This document shows, one piece after another, positions 37,516 to 45,722 of a stretch of 64,000 nucleotides of DNA (within the stretch, counting starts at the first letter, position 1; each line of letters begins with the position of its first letter). The position numbers were made by a program, and so were the translations under genes. The notes under the pieces are model-generated. The model worked only from the letters and a program-made list of their open reading frames with translations, did no database searches and was not told where the DNA came from. The stretch comes from Paenibacillus oceani (GTDB taxonomy: Bacteria > Bacillota > Bacilli > Paenibacillales > NBRC-103111): assembly GCF_014705615.1 (NCBI RefSeq), contig NZ_JACXJA010000009.1, positions 32,972 to 96,971 on the forward strand, given 5' to 3'.

Positions 37516-38137
37516 ACTTTTATTTTGTCCGAAAACCGGCTTCGGCGCGGAATAAGAGCGGTTTGAAGCCGCTAATATCCGCGAAAAAGGTGCAGACCCC
37601 TTCAGTTGTAAGTGATGTGGAATGGCTATGAACATTAGTGAACAAATCAACTATGGAATCAGGTCATCGTTCGGGTGAAACGAATCGGGCGAGGCAACGA
37701 AATTCGGGATTATGTAGCACCGGCGAGCATGTTTTTATTTGCGGCTAATGAACAAACGGAGCTGTGGGCAGACGGAGACGTATGTTGTCCGAGCGGTTTC
37801 ATTTGCAGCATATCGGCAAAAGGCAACAAGGTGCCTGCCCGTCCGCAACGTGTAGCGGCTCCGGCATTTTTGGGTACGGTATTGGCGCTTGGCGTCCGGC
37901 CGATCGCATCTGAAACGTTGTTGATGCAAAAGCCGACCGACAGAATAAGAGCGGTTCGTACCTTTTATTTTGTCTAAAACCTGCTTGGATGAGGATCTAA
38001 GAGCGGTTTGGAGCTTCTAATTTCAGCGAAACGGGTGCATACCCGACTGGTTAGCTGAAATAAGGGGCACAAACCGCCTCTATTCGTCTCTGTCAGCCCA
38101 ATATGCCGAAAATAAAGGGTGCGAGAGACTCTTATTA
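37516..38137. repeat. Dispersed ~85-bp repeat, three copies (third inverted)
   Basis: Copies at 37516-37600, 37960-38044 and, inverted, 38054-38137. Core features are TTTTATTTTGTC, then AAGAGCGGTTTG, AGC-nCTAAT and TC-GCGAAA, ending in a GGTGCA-ACCC tail. Copies 2 and 3 face each other across about 10 bp and could form a large hairpin. This 1.2-kb gene-poor region (37285-38520) looks like a landing site for small mobile repeats. Confidence 0.65.
37675..37940 (+). pseudogene. Possible remnant of an iron-siderophore binding-protein domain
   Basis: A frame between two repeat copies reads RPQRVAAPAFLGTVLALG then VRPIASETLLMQKP. This resembles the PxRVV...LGxxLALGVKPVG opening of FecB/FeuA-type binding proteins. 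The rest is absent and there is no ribosome binding site. Weak call. Confidence 0.35.
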
Positions 38138-38239
38138 TGCGAGAGAGCCCATACGCAGGTTCCGTTTCAGCGAAGCCGACTCGTTTTGCCCGCAAGAAAG
38201 AGAGGTACGGTCTCATTTGAAGTCGAAGGGGCTCCCAAA

Positions 38240-38345
38240 ACCTTATCAATAAGCGGCTGGAGCCAAGGTACCCATTCTCTTCCACATACCAGAGTGCGGG
38301 TCGCACATCAAAGGACCGTCCGGATCGTTCCGGACGGTTTTCTTA
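38240..38345 (+). repeat. Dispersed repeat, copy 2 of 2, ending in a terminator
   Basis: Counterpart of 24708-24800. The end (38316-38345) has ACCGTCCGG pairing with CCGGACGGT then TTTTCTT, a good intrinsic terminator. Confidence 0.55.
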
Positions 38346-38377
38346 TCCATGCTTGTCCTTATCACGATTTTTGTTTA

Positions 38378-38528
38378 TTTGTACTGATGTACAAAATAAA
38401 TGATCATGGATAGTCTAATGTACAAAATTAAAGATTGACAGCGGTTTCACAACTTCTATAAGATGCAATTAACACAATTTTACATAATTAACAACTACTA
38501 ATGTACAAAATGATCGTTGTTTGTACAT
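38378..38528 (+). promoter_or_regulatory. GntR promoter with TGTACAAA operators
   Basis: TTGACA (38435-38440) and TATAAG (38457-38462), spaced 16 nt, form the promoter. Around it are ATGTACAAAA at 38388, 38419 and 38501, and TTGTACAT at 38521. The first forms a palindrome, TTTGTAC-TGAT-GTACAAA (38378-38395). Sites on both sides of the promoter suggest autorepression by the GntR protein, with looping possible. Confidence 0.65.
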
Positions 38529-39965
38529 CAGGAAGGAGGGGGAGTTATTAAACCGACCATCCAAGGAACGGTTCCAGTATCAGCTGGACAACGTGATCGC
38601 TACGCTCCGTCAGGAGATTATCGACGGAACCTATGCGCCTCAGTCGTATCTGCCTTCAGAGATGGCCTTGTCGAAACGGTTTCAATTTAGCAACAAGTCG
38701 ATCCGCAAAGGGCTTGAAGTGCTGGAAGAAGCGGGCTTCATCCGCAAAATTCCCCGGGTCGGCAATCAGGTTCAACCGCTGCATCCGCATACGACGTTAC
38801 GTTTCAACTGCAGCCGAACCATATTGCGAGATTTGCAGCTGGAGAAGCTAATCGACGATTTTCACCAGTTGTATCCACGCATTCAGATCGAGACGGTTGC
38901 GTACTACAGACCGGTATCGGAAGTATTAAGCAGCGAACACAGCGAGATGGATCTGATCAGTGTCAACAATCACCAATTCCAGGAGCTCGTCAAGCAAGAC
39001 TTGGCCGAGACGTTTGCGCCTTTGCCGGAGCCGGAAGAGACGCATCCGCTCCTGCTGGAGCCGTTTCGTGACGGGGGGACGCTTCGTGCTCAGCCGCTTG
39101 TGTTTGGTCCGGTCGTTCTCTGTTACAACAAGGCGCATTTTGAGGAATGCGGCATTCCGGAGCCGGACGGAAGCTGGACTTGGGATCAGTTGTTCCACAG
39201 TGCGACAGCTTTATCGAACGGCGCCGGCCGTTACGGCTTTGGCTTCCATGCCATATCGGAAAACCGCTGGCCGATCTTTTTGCTGCAAAGCGGCATCCGA
39301 AGCGAGTGGGAAGCTCCGTGGGAAAGTGAAGCGCTGCGGCGAAAACTCGCGCACAACATGAGCATTTGCAAAAACATTTTGCACAACCGCGCTATGTCGC
39401 CGCTGTACTTGTCTCAGGATGACAAGGAAATCAACCGGTTGTTCCGGGAAGGTAAAATTTCCATGCTGCTCGCCAGTTTTCCGCAGTTGAAAGATTTTCT
39501 CGAATCCGGCTTGGACTTTGATGTATCTCCAGTTCCGTTCCAGTACGATCCGGCGACTCTTTTTTTTCCATTGGCGCCGCCGTCAACCGGCATTCTGAGC
39601 ATAAGGAAGAGGCATTGCTTATTTTGCAGTATATGGCGTCGCAGAGAGCCCAGGAGATCATCCAGGCGCATTCGTTCAGCCTTCCGAGCTGCCGGCGGCT
39701 GTGGGAACGGCCCGTTGCGGGCCGTCAGAAGAGACCGGACCGCTATGCGATGTTCCGGGAAATCCTGTTTACGTTCCGGACGTATCACGTCTTGTTTTTT
39801 TCGGAATCCCTTCGCCTTAGGCTGCTGAGCCATTTGAAGGAATATTGGGCGGACATGATCGATGTTGAGCAGCTGTGCGACCGCATATTCAGCCCGAAGA
39901 ACTTTATTGAGAATAGCGGGGATCGGAGGGGTAACCGTAGCTGCGGGCGCATGTCGGCGAGCTGA
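38521..39965 (+). pseudogene. GntR-family regulator fused to an SBP-like domain, frameshifted
   Basis: The N-terminal ~75 residues are a GntR winged helix (VIATLRQEIIDGTYAPQSYL, LSKRFQFSNKSIRKGLEVL). The remainder resembles a sugar-type solute-binding protein (LIDDFHQLYPRIQIETV, PLVFGPVVLCYNKAHFEECG, DGSWTWDQLF) but inside a cytoplasmic regulator. The frame breaks at a run of eight T (39559-39566). The natural continuation, SIGAAVNRHSEHKEEALLIL and so on, is in another frame and stops at 39965. The start is also odd: the only upstream in-frame start is a TTG inside an operator, and the AGGAAGGAGGGGG at 38530 is followed by in-frame TTA codons rather than a start. It may be inactive, or the T run may be a sequencing error. 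Confidence 0.75.
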
Positions 39966-40888
39966 CGGGGATTTCGGCGTTCAAAGCCGATACCCACGAG
40001 AAGCCGAACAACGGCGGAACCGTTCCTTCCTCGCATGTGACGTTCTCAGGCAATATCGTCCGCAATTTCAAGCTGGAGCCGAATCTGGGGACCCAATATG
40101 CCATTCGGATAAACGGCATTCGTATTACCGCGATCGGCAACCAGTTTGAGAACTATTACGGCAGGGGCGTCGATATGTCGCGAAACGCCAAAGAATGTAC
40201 GATCGTCGGCAATCTGTTCGTATCGAACGGGCAAACGGTCGGTTCCGGCATCTACAACTCTTCAAACGGCGGGCGAATGCGAATAGCGAACAACGAGATC
40301 CAAAACTCGGGTGGCTCGGGTATCGAGCGTTATGCATCGAACGATCTCGTCATTGAGGGCAACACGATCCGCAATGCCGCTTATTACGGGATCAGCTTGA
40401 CATATTGCCATCGGGTTGTCGTCAATGCCAACGTATGCGTGGACAATTTGCGCGAGGGTATCCTCGTTTCCGTCGGCAGCGACCGCGTCAATGTGGCCAA
40501 CAACTTAATCTGCGATACGCGAGCGGGAGCGGCCCGGACTCAGCAGTACGGCATTCGACTGGTGGATAGTGCCACCAACATCGAGCTTGCGCACAATCAG
40601 TCGTACAACAATACGACGGCGGATATCGTATATGGGACGACGCCGGTCACAACGATCGAACGTGGGTTCAAAACGTGGTATTCGAACAGTTTGCCGACGA
40701 CAGGCGCCTGGAAGGAAGGCGACAAAGTGGTTTGTATCCTTCCCGGGGCGGCCGGCCATATCGGGTGGATCTGTGTATCGGCGGGGACGTTTGGCGCGAC
40801 TGCACCGTGTTTCAACCCTATGGCGTTTTGTAAGCTGGCGCGAGCATGGGAGGAACGTTTCAGGAGAGAAACACGGGAAAAGGGTTGA
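39938..40888 (+). pseudogene. Right-handed beta-helix protein lacking its N terminus
   Basis: The frame opens after a stop near 39937 and has no start codon with a ribosome binding site. It encodes about 300 residues of parallel beta-helix repeats (VTFSGNIVRNF, ITAIGNQFENYYGRGVDM, CTIVGNLFVSNG, LVIEGNTIRNAAYYGISL, VNVANNLICDTRAG), of the pectate-lyase superfamily. Just upstream another frame reads ARRTLLRIAGIGGVTVAAGA, which looks like a Tat signal of the kind seen on the intact beta-helix protein at 45723. Apparently the original secreted enzyme lost its front when it was joined to the GntR gene. Confidence 0.7.
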
Positions 40889-40891
40889 AGC

Positions 40892-41311
40892 ATGAAAACG
40901 AAATGGCTAGTGCATGGAGTTGCATGGGTGGTTGCGAGTACGATGTTGATCAGTTGTTCAGGAAAGCCGGGCGCTGCTGCCGATCCGGGGGTGTCGAAAG
41001 CGGAGGACGTGCAGGAGGCGAAGCAGCTCAGCACCGAACCGGTTACACTCCGGGTGAACAACTGGAATACGGCGTTTCAGCAAGCGGAGTTCGATACCTT
41101 TTTTGCCGAACCGGTCCGCAAAAAATATCCGTTCATTACATTGGAGTATTTGGATTTTACTAAAAGTTCCGCCAATACGATCGAAAATTTGATGGCCGAG
41201 CCAACAATACCATCGAAGCAAAAAAGAACTAATGGCTGCCCATTCGATCGGATTCATTTAGCAGCGAGCCGCAACGGAAAATCATTGACGATTCCCGTAG
41301 TACGGATGTAA
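40892..41311 (+). pseudogene. Truncated solute-binding lipoprotein
   Basis: 139 residues. A lipoprotein signal with lipobox MLIS-C and the KKYPFITLEYLD motif place it with the other SBPs of this window, but homology ends near residue 105 and the frame soon stops. An overlapping frame reads PIRSDSFSSEPQRKIIDDSR and ends near 41334, perhaps the tail of a different gene, so a deletion is likely. The protein would be about a quarter of normal length. Confidence 0.8.
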
Positions 41312-41453
41312 GATTTTTACTAAAGTGAAGAAGGAAAGAAGTGAGGGCCATGGTTCATATCTACATCCATATCAAAACCCTTGCTCAGGATCACACAGAG
41401 AAAACGACCGCAAGCAGGGGATGAACTTCAACGTGCTGCTGTTTCTTTGTGCG

Positions 41454-41489
41454 AAGACTTTGGGTGTACATGCCCGAAGTCTTTTTTTC
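41454..41489 (+). terminator. Intrinsic terminator
   Basis: AAGACTTTGGG pairs with CCCGAAGTCTT and is followed by T7. It insulates the sigma-factor operon from the debris upstream. Confidence 0.85.
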
Positions 41490-41614
41490 TGCATAGGCGT
41501 AGTTAACGATCAAATGTGCGACTCCATCGTTACAAAGAAAAATCAAAAAAGATGTTCAAATCCAGTTCGTCACCGGCATCTATCTTAGTAAGCCATAGAG
41601 AAACGGGAGGGAAC

Positions 41615-43429
41615 ATGGGAGCAGGTAACGACAGTACATTCGGGTTCGGCAAGCCTCCTTTGGAAATTGAGGCATCCGGCGTTCGCGATCAGGACCTTGT
41701 AGAACGGGCGCAGCAAGGAGATACTGAAGCGTTCGGCGAGCTAATCGAACAGTATCGCGGCAAAGCGCACGGCTGGGCGGAACGTATGACCGGGGACCCT
41801 CATATGGCCGACGATATTGTTCAGGATGCGCTTATCCGGGCGTTTCTGCATGTGGGCTCGCTCGCCGATACGAGCCGTTTTCTTCCTTGGCTGCACCGGA
41901 TCGTGCGCAACCAGGCGAATATGCGGTTGCGCCGAGGCGGAGTTCACCGGAAAGAGCGGCCGTTTGCATCTATGGGCGTAACGGATTCTGCTGACGGTTC
42001 CAGGGTCGACTGGGGGAATCTGGACAGCATACTTTATCATTTGACCCGTAAGGCGGCCGGTGCAGCGGAACAGGAGCAGGATCCGGCGGAGCATCTAATG
42101 CGCAAGGAACTATACGAGACGATTCATGCTTTACTGCACTGTCTGAACCGCAAGGAAAAAGAGATTTTCAAAGCTTATTTTTTCCGTCAATTGAGCCCTG
42201 ACGAGATCGCCTCCATGTACAAGATGACAACCGGATCGGTATATACCTATATTCACCGTTCCCGTCAGAAGCTGCGCAAGGAGCATATCCGCATCTCGCT
42301 TGGTCTGGCACCGGAAAAGAAGGAGAGTAGCGGAATGTCAACGGCTAAGAGGATTCAGTTGCCGGCGGGGCAAGCGGATGATTCCATTCGCTGTACGTTC
42401 GTGGACGGCATCCGGCGTATGCTGGACATGTTCGGTGATCGGCGAGATGCGGCGGAGCTGATGGGAGTGTCCGCCTTTGCGTTCCGCATGAAGATTTCGG
42501 ATCGAACGACTTTCGCCGATGGGATCTATATGTTTGATTGGCGACTGAATTTGCAGCGGCTGATGCAAGAGCTTGGCTATGAGGTTACGATGGTGTGCGG
42601 TCAGCTTGCGGATGCGCCGGTTCCACTGCTGGGGGCGGTGGAACGGTTTCCGGTTGTGCTTCGTCTCGAGGAAGCTTTGCTTCCGTTTCTGCGGAAGTTT
42701 ATCGATGTTGGGAAAGCAGTGCTGATTTTCGATACGCAGGTATCCAAACCTTATGTGCACGAATGGGCAGTGGTCTACGGGTACGATGATGCGGCGCGCG
42801 TCCTGTATGTTACGGACCCGATGCTTCCGGAAGGGAAAACGGTAACGTATGACGATGCTGTGAACAATCCGGTCCGATTTCTTGCCGGTATTAGCGGCAA
42901 ACGGAATCAGCCTGCAGACAGAAGCAGTCCGCGGGCGAAGCAAGAAGTGGAGCGAGAGCAAGCGCTGCGGACGATCCGTTTTGCGATCAACTATGCCAAG
43001 CAAGGCTGCGAATACAAGCCGCGAACCAACTATTTAACCTATACCTCGGGACTTGCGGCGTACGATCGTTGGATCGGTCACTTGCGCAGCCCGCATGGGT
43101 GGCCCAACCGTTATGGGATGGGACAGCTATCCTCCGTTTATGCGGAAGCGAAACGATATGCCGCCTTGTACTTGCGCGGCGTGCCGTTCGAAGGGAAAGC
43201 GATGCGGCTGACGCTGCTGGCCTCGGAGGCTTATGAGCAAGCGGCAGAGGCCATAGGGGAAATCAGCCGTCAGGTTCCCTTCATTCGGACATCGGAGGTA
43301 ATGTCGCCGGAGCTGCGTGAAGCTTGTGCCGTCCAACTGGGTAGAGCCCGGTCATTTGAAAGTGCGGCAATCGAATATATGGAGAAAAGTATCGCTATTA
43401 TGGATGGGGAAGAGGGAAACGAACCATGA
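41615..43429 (+). CDS. ECF-type sigma factor fused to a papain-like (BtrH/C39-like) domain
   Basis: 604 residues from the ATG at 41615 (GGGAGG upstream). Residues ~25-100 are sigma region 2 (DLVERAQQGDTEAFGELIEQY, DDIVQDALIRAFLHV) and ~170-225 are region 4 (LNRKEKEIFKAYFFRQLSPDEIA). From ~245 a second domain begins. Cys260 sits at the start of a helix (IRCTFVDGIRRML), His382 lies in YVHEWAVVYGYDD and Asp401 in VTDPMLP. This order of Cys, His and Asp resembles papain-like folds such as BtrH N-terminal or C39-type domains. A helical C-terminal third (~450-604) contains tetratricopeptide-like character. ECF factors normally are under 200 residues. The next gene overlaps by 4 nt. Confidence 0.75.
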   Translation: MGAGNDSTFGFGKPPLEIEASGVRDQDLVERAQQGDTEAFGELIEQYRGKAHGWAERMTGDPHMADDIVQDALIRAFLHVGSLADTSRFLPWLHRIVRNQANMRLRRGGVHRKERPFASMGVTDSADGSRVDWGNLDSILYHLTRKAAGAAEQEQDPAEHLMRKELYETIHALLHCLNRKEKEIFKAYFFRQLSPDEIASMYKMTTGSVYTYIHRSRQKLRKEHIRISLGLAPEKKESSGMSTAKRIQLPAGQADDSIRCTFVDGIRRMLDMFGDRRDAAELMGVSAFAFRMKISDRTTFADGIYMFDWRLNLQRLMQELGYEVTMVCGQLADAPVPLLGAVERFPVVLRLEEALLPFLRKFIDVGKAVLIFDTQVSKPYVHEWAVVYGYDDAARVLYVTDPMLPEGKTVTYDDAVNNPVRFLAGISGKRNQPADRSSPRAKQEVEREQALRTIRFAINYAKQGCEYKPRTNYLTYTSGLAAYDRWIGHLRSPHGWPNRYGMGQLSSVYAEAKRYAALYLRGVPFEGKAMRLTLLASEAYEQAAEAIGEISRQVPFIRTSEVMSPELREACAVQLGRARSFESAAIEYMEKSIAIMDGEEGNEP

Positions 43430-44541
43430 TCGAATTGCGATTTATGACGGAAATCCAGCATTACATGCCTATCGTACAGGCAGCCAAAGTTTCTTTCGAA
43501 CGGCTTCACCCGGATGTGAACATCCGGATCGAGCAGGCGGTTGACGGCTTTGAAGCGGCGAAAGCGATGGGATCAGAAGAGGCGCCGGATCTGATTGAAC
43601 TAGGCGGATTTCAAGTGGGCAATTCCGATGATCTGTTTCTCGATTTGCAACCGTATGCCCAGGACGATGGGTTATGGGAAGACTGGTATCCGGGTCTTCG
43701 GAGGGTCGTCACGCACAGCGGTATTTTGCCGGGATTGCCGCTGGAGATCATGATGCCGCTCGTTATCGTTAACAAAAACAAATTTGATGAAGCCGGCCTG
43801 CCCTATCCCACGGATGATTGGACGTGGGACGATATGGTGGAGCACGGGAAAAAGCTTACGATCCGCGATGCACAGGGCAATGTGTCTCAGTACGGACTGG
43901 GGATCGGCATCGATATCGAATGGTGGGAGCCGTTCGTCCTGCGTAATGGCGGCCGTTATGTCGCACCGGACGGATCGACGGCACACGGATACGTGGACAG
44001 TCCTGCGACGATTGAAGCGTTCCGCTTGATGATCGATGCCTTCCGGGTACATAAGATTGTCCGGATGCCGAACGAGCCTTCCCGTTACAGGGAGGGACAG
44101 GAGTATAAAGAGGCGGCGATGAATTTCGCATTCGGCTGGCATTTTCATCATCATCCGGACCCGGAACATGAATATGCCGTAGTTGGTTTGCCGTACATGC
44201 CGGGCGGGGTAAACGCGAATATGATTTATATGGCCGGAGCGCACGTGACGAAAAAATCGGCACACCCGCGTCTCGCATGGGAGTTTTTGCGACACTACAT
44301 TTTGACCAGCCGGTCGTGGATTTTGCCGGTTACGAAATCAAGTGCGGTTGAACAGGGCTTGACAGAACACCCCGTCTGGTCGCGTTACCTTCAAGAGCTG
44401 GACGTTATTCAGCTCGGCGCCTTTTTCCTGAATCGCAAATGGAACGCCAGCCGGCAACTGATCAATGACGATATTCATCGTATGATCGTGGACGGTGCGG
44501 ATGTGGCCCAGACGATGCGCTCTTGGACGAGATTTGGCTGA
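43426..44541 (+). CDS. Solute-binding-protein-like protein without signal peptide
   Basis: 371 residues. The fold pattern is that of a sugar-type SBP (MIELRFMTEIQHYMPIVQAA, APDLIELGGFQVG, EAGLPYPTDDWTWDDMVEHG, MNFAFGWHFHHHP), but the protein starts directly at the first beta strand with no signal peptide and no lipobox, so it should stay in the cytoplasm. The start is ATGA-coupled to the sigma fusion, implying stoichiometric production. It may present a small ligand to the sigma/papain-like protein. A histidine cluster (WHFHHHPDPEH) near residue 240 could bind metal. Confidence 0.8.
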   Translation: MIELRFMTEIQHYMPIVQAAKVSFERLHPDVNIRIEQAVDGFEAAKAMGSEEAPDLIELGGFQVGNSDDLFLDLQPYAQDDGLWEDWYPGLRRVVTHSGILPGLPLEIMMPLVIVNKNKFDEAGLPYPTDDWTWDDMVEHGKKLTIRDAQGNVSQYGLGIGIDIEWWEPFVLRNGGRYVAPDGSTAHGYVDSPATIEAFRLMIDAFRVHKIVRMPNEPSRYREGQEYKEAAMNFAFGWHFHHHPDPEHEYAVVGLPYMPGGVNANMIYMAGAHVTKKSAHPRLAWEFLRHYILTSRSWILPVTKSSAVEQGLTEHPVWSRYLQELDVIQLGAFFLNRKWNASRQLINDDIHRMIVDGADVAQTMRSWTRFG

Positions 44542-44565
44542 TACAAACATCATCACTCTCGGTCA

Positions 44566-44625
44566 AAAAGAGAAGACGCCTCCTTATCGTTACTGTGCGG
44601 GAAAGGGAAGGCGTCTCTTCGTTTT
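44566..44625. terminator. Bidirectional intrinsic terminator
   Basis: AAGAGAAGACGCCTCC pairs with GGAAGGCGTCTCTTC (minor mismatches) and is followed by GTTTT. It lies between convergent genes. Confidence 0.8.
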
Positions 44626-44648
44626 CTGTACAGAACGTATGGTCCGGA

Positions 44649-45527
44649 TCAGCTAAAAGGGAACTCGCGTATCTGTTTCCGGTATGGATCGGGCGCAGTT
44701 CCGACTTGTTTTTTAAATACCCGGCTAAAATGGGAAGGATGTTTGAAGCCCGACTTATAGCATACATCGGTTACGGAGTCATCCGGGCAATGATGGAACA
44801 TTAATTTCGCCTGGTCGATTCGTCTTTTGAACAGGTAGTCAAACACGGTCATTCCGGTTACTTCCCTAAATACTTTCATCATATGGAACCGGTTCATATG
44901 AAGCTCTGACGCCATCCGGTCCAGCCCGATGTCCTCCATATACTTTTCTTCGATGTACGCCACGATTTGCTGAACATACCGTTCCCAATCGGAGACGCCG
45001 TTCCTGGCGGATTCCATCTCGCCCCGGCATAACTCATAGATCAGCATCAGCAGATCGTAAAAGGCGGCAAGCAGCCGGTTGCGGTGAACGGGGTCCTCTG
45101 AATAGTAGTAGCGGTTGATTCGCGATAAAATGTCTTCACACTCGGTCTTTGTCGCCGTACTTAATCGGATATGATGATTTCTCAACGTTTCAAACGGCTT
45201 TAACGGGTTGCAGGCAAGAAGGTTGTGCCCGAACAGCTGAACCAGGTGCGGGTCGAAGGAGAACATCGTCCGGACATACTCGGCAGACCGGTCTACCTTG
45301 GGGCAATGCGGGGTCAATCCGTTCATAATGATCAGATCGCCCGGCTGCAGAGGAATGGTACGATCCCCCAGCACATAATCGCACCGCCCGCCGTGAAAAT
45401 AGTAGATCTCGTACTGCACATGCGAATGAACGAGAACCTGGCCTGCCAATAGTTTATTCCACTTGTAGTAAAAATGGTCGAATATGCAATATGAATGCGG
45501 TATCATCCCAATTCCACCTTGGCTCAT
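44649..45527 (-). CDS. AraC-family transcriptional regulator
   Basis: 292 residues. Cupin sensing domain ([33 protein letters not shown]) and two helix-turn-helix motifs, the second reading VTDVCYKSGFKHPSHFSRVF and ending GTAPDPYR. It is very like the AraC at 23731. It is divergent from the Tat-exported beta-helix gene, which it may regulate. Confidence 0.92.
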   Translation of the reverse strand: MSQGGIGMIPHSYCIFDHFYYKWNKLLAGQVLVHSHVQYEIYYFHGGRCDYVLGDRTIPLQPGDLIIMNGLTPHCPKVDRSAEYVRTMFSFDPHLVQLFGHNLLACNPLKPFETLRNHHIRLSTATKTECEDILSRINRYYYSEDPVHRNRLLAAFYDLLMLIYELCRGEMESARNGVSDWERYVQQIVAYIEEKYMEDIGLDRMASELHMNRFHMMKVFREVTGMTVFDYLFKRRIDQAKLMFHHCPDDSVTDVCYKSGFKHPSHFSRVFKKQVGTAPDPYRKQIREFPFS

Positions 45528-45722
45528 GCCGATTTTTAATAAGTATACAACATTACGGGAGAGCAGAGAGCCGGATTTTTACGTCCGGACGCCAAAGCCG
45601 TCCGCCTAAAAAACACTCACAGTCATATAACCGCCAAAACCGCCCATCAACGGTCAAGAGTCTGCAACAAAGCCGTGATATAGTAGGGGTATCCAATGGA
45701 CTGAACATGGGGAGGGAATGGG

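Noticed and set aside
37974..38306. 110-residue minus-strand frame
   Set aside because: Consists of dispersed repeat copies read through; no start signal.
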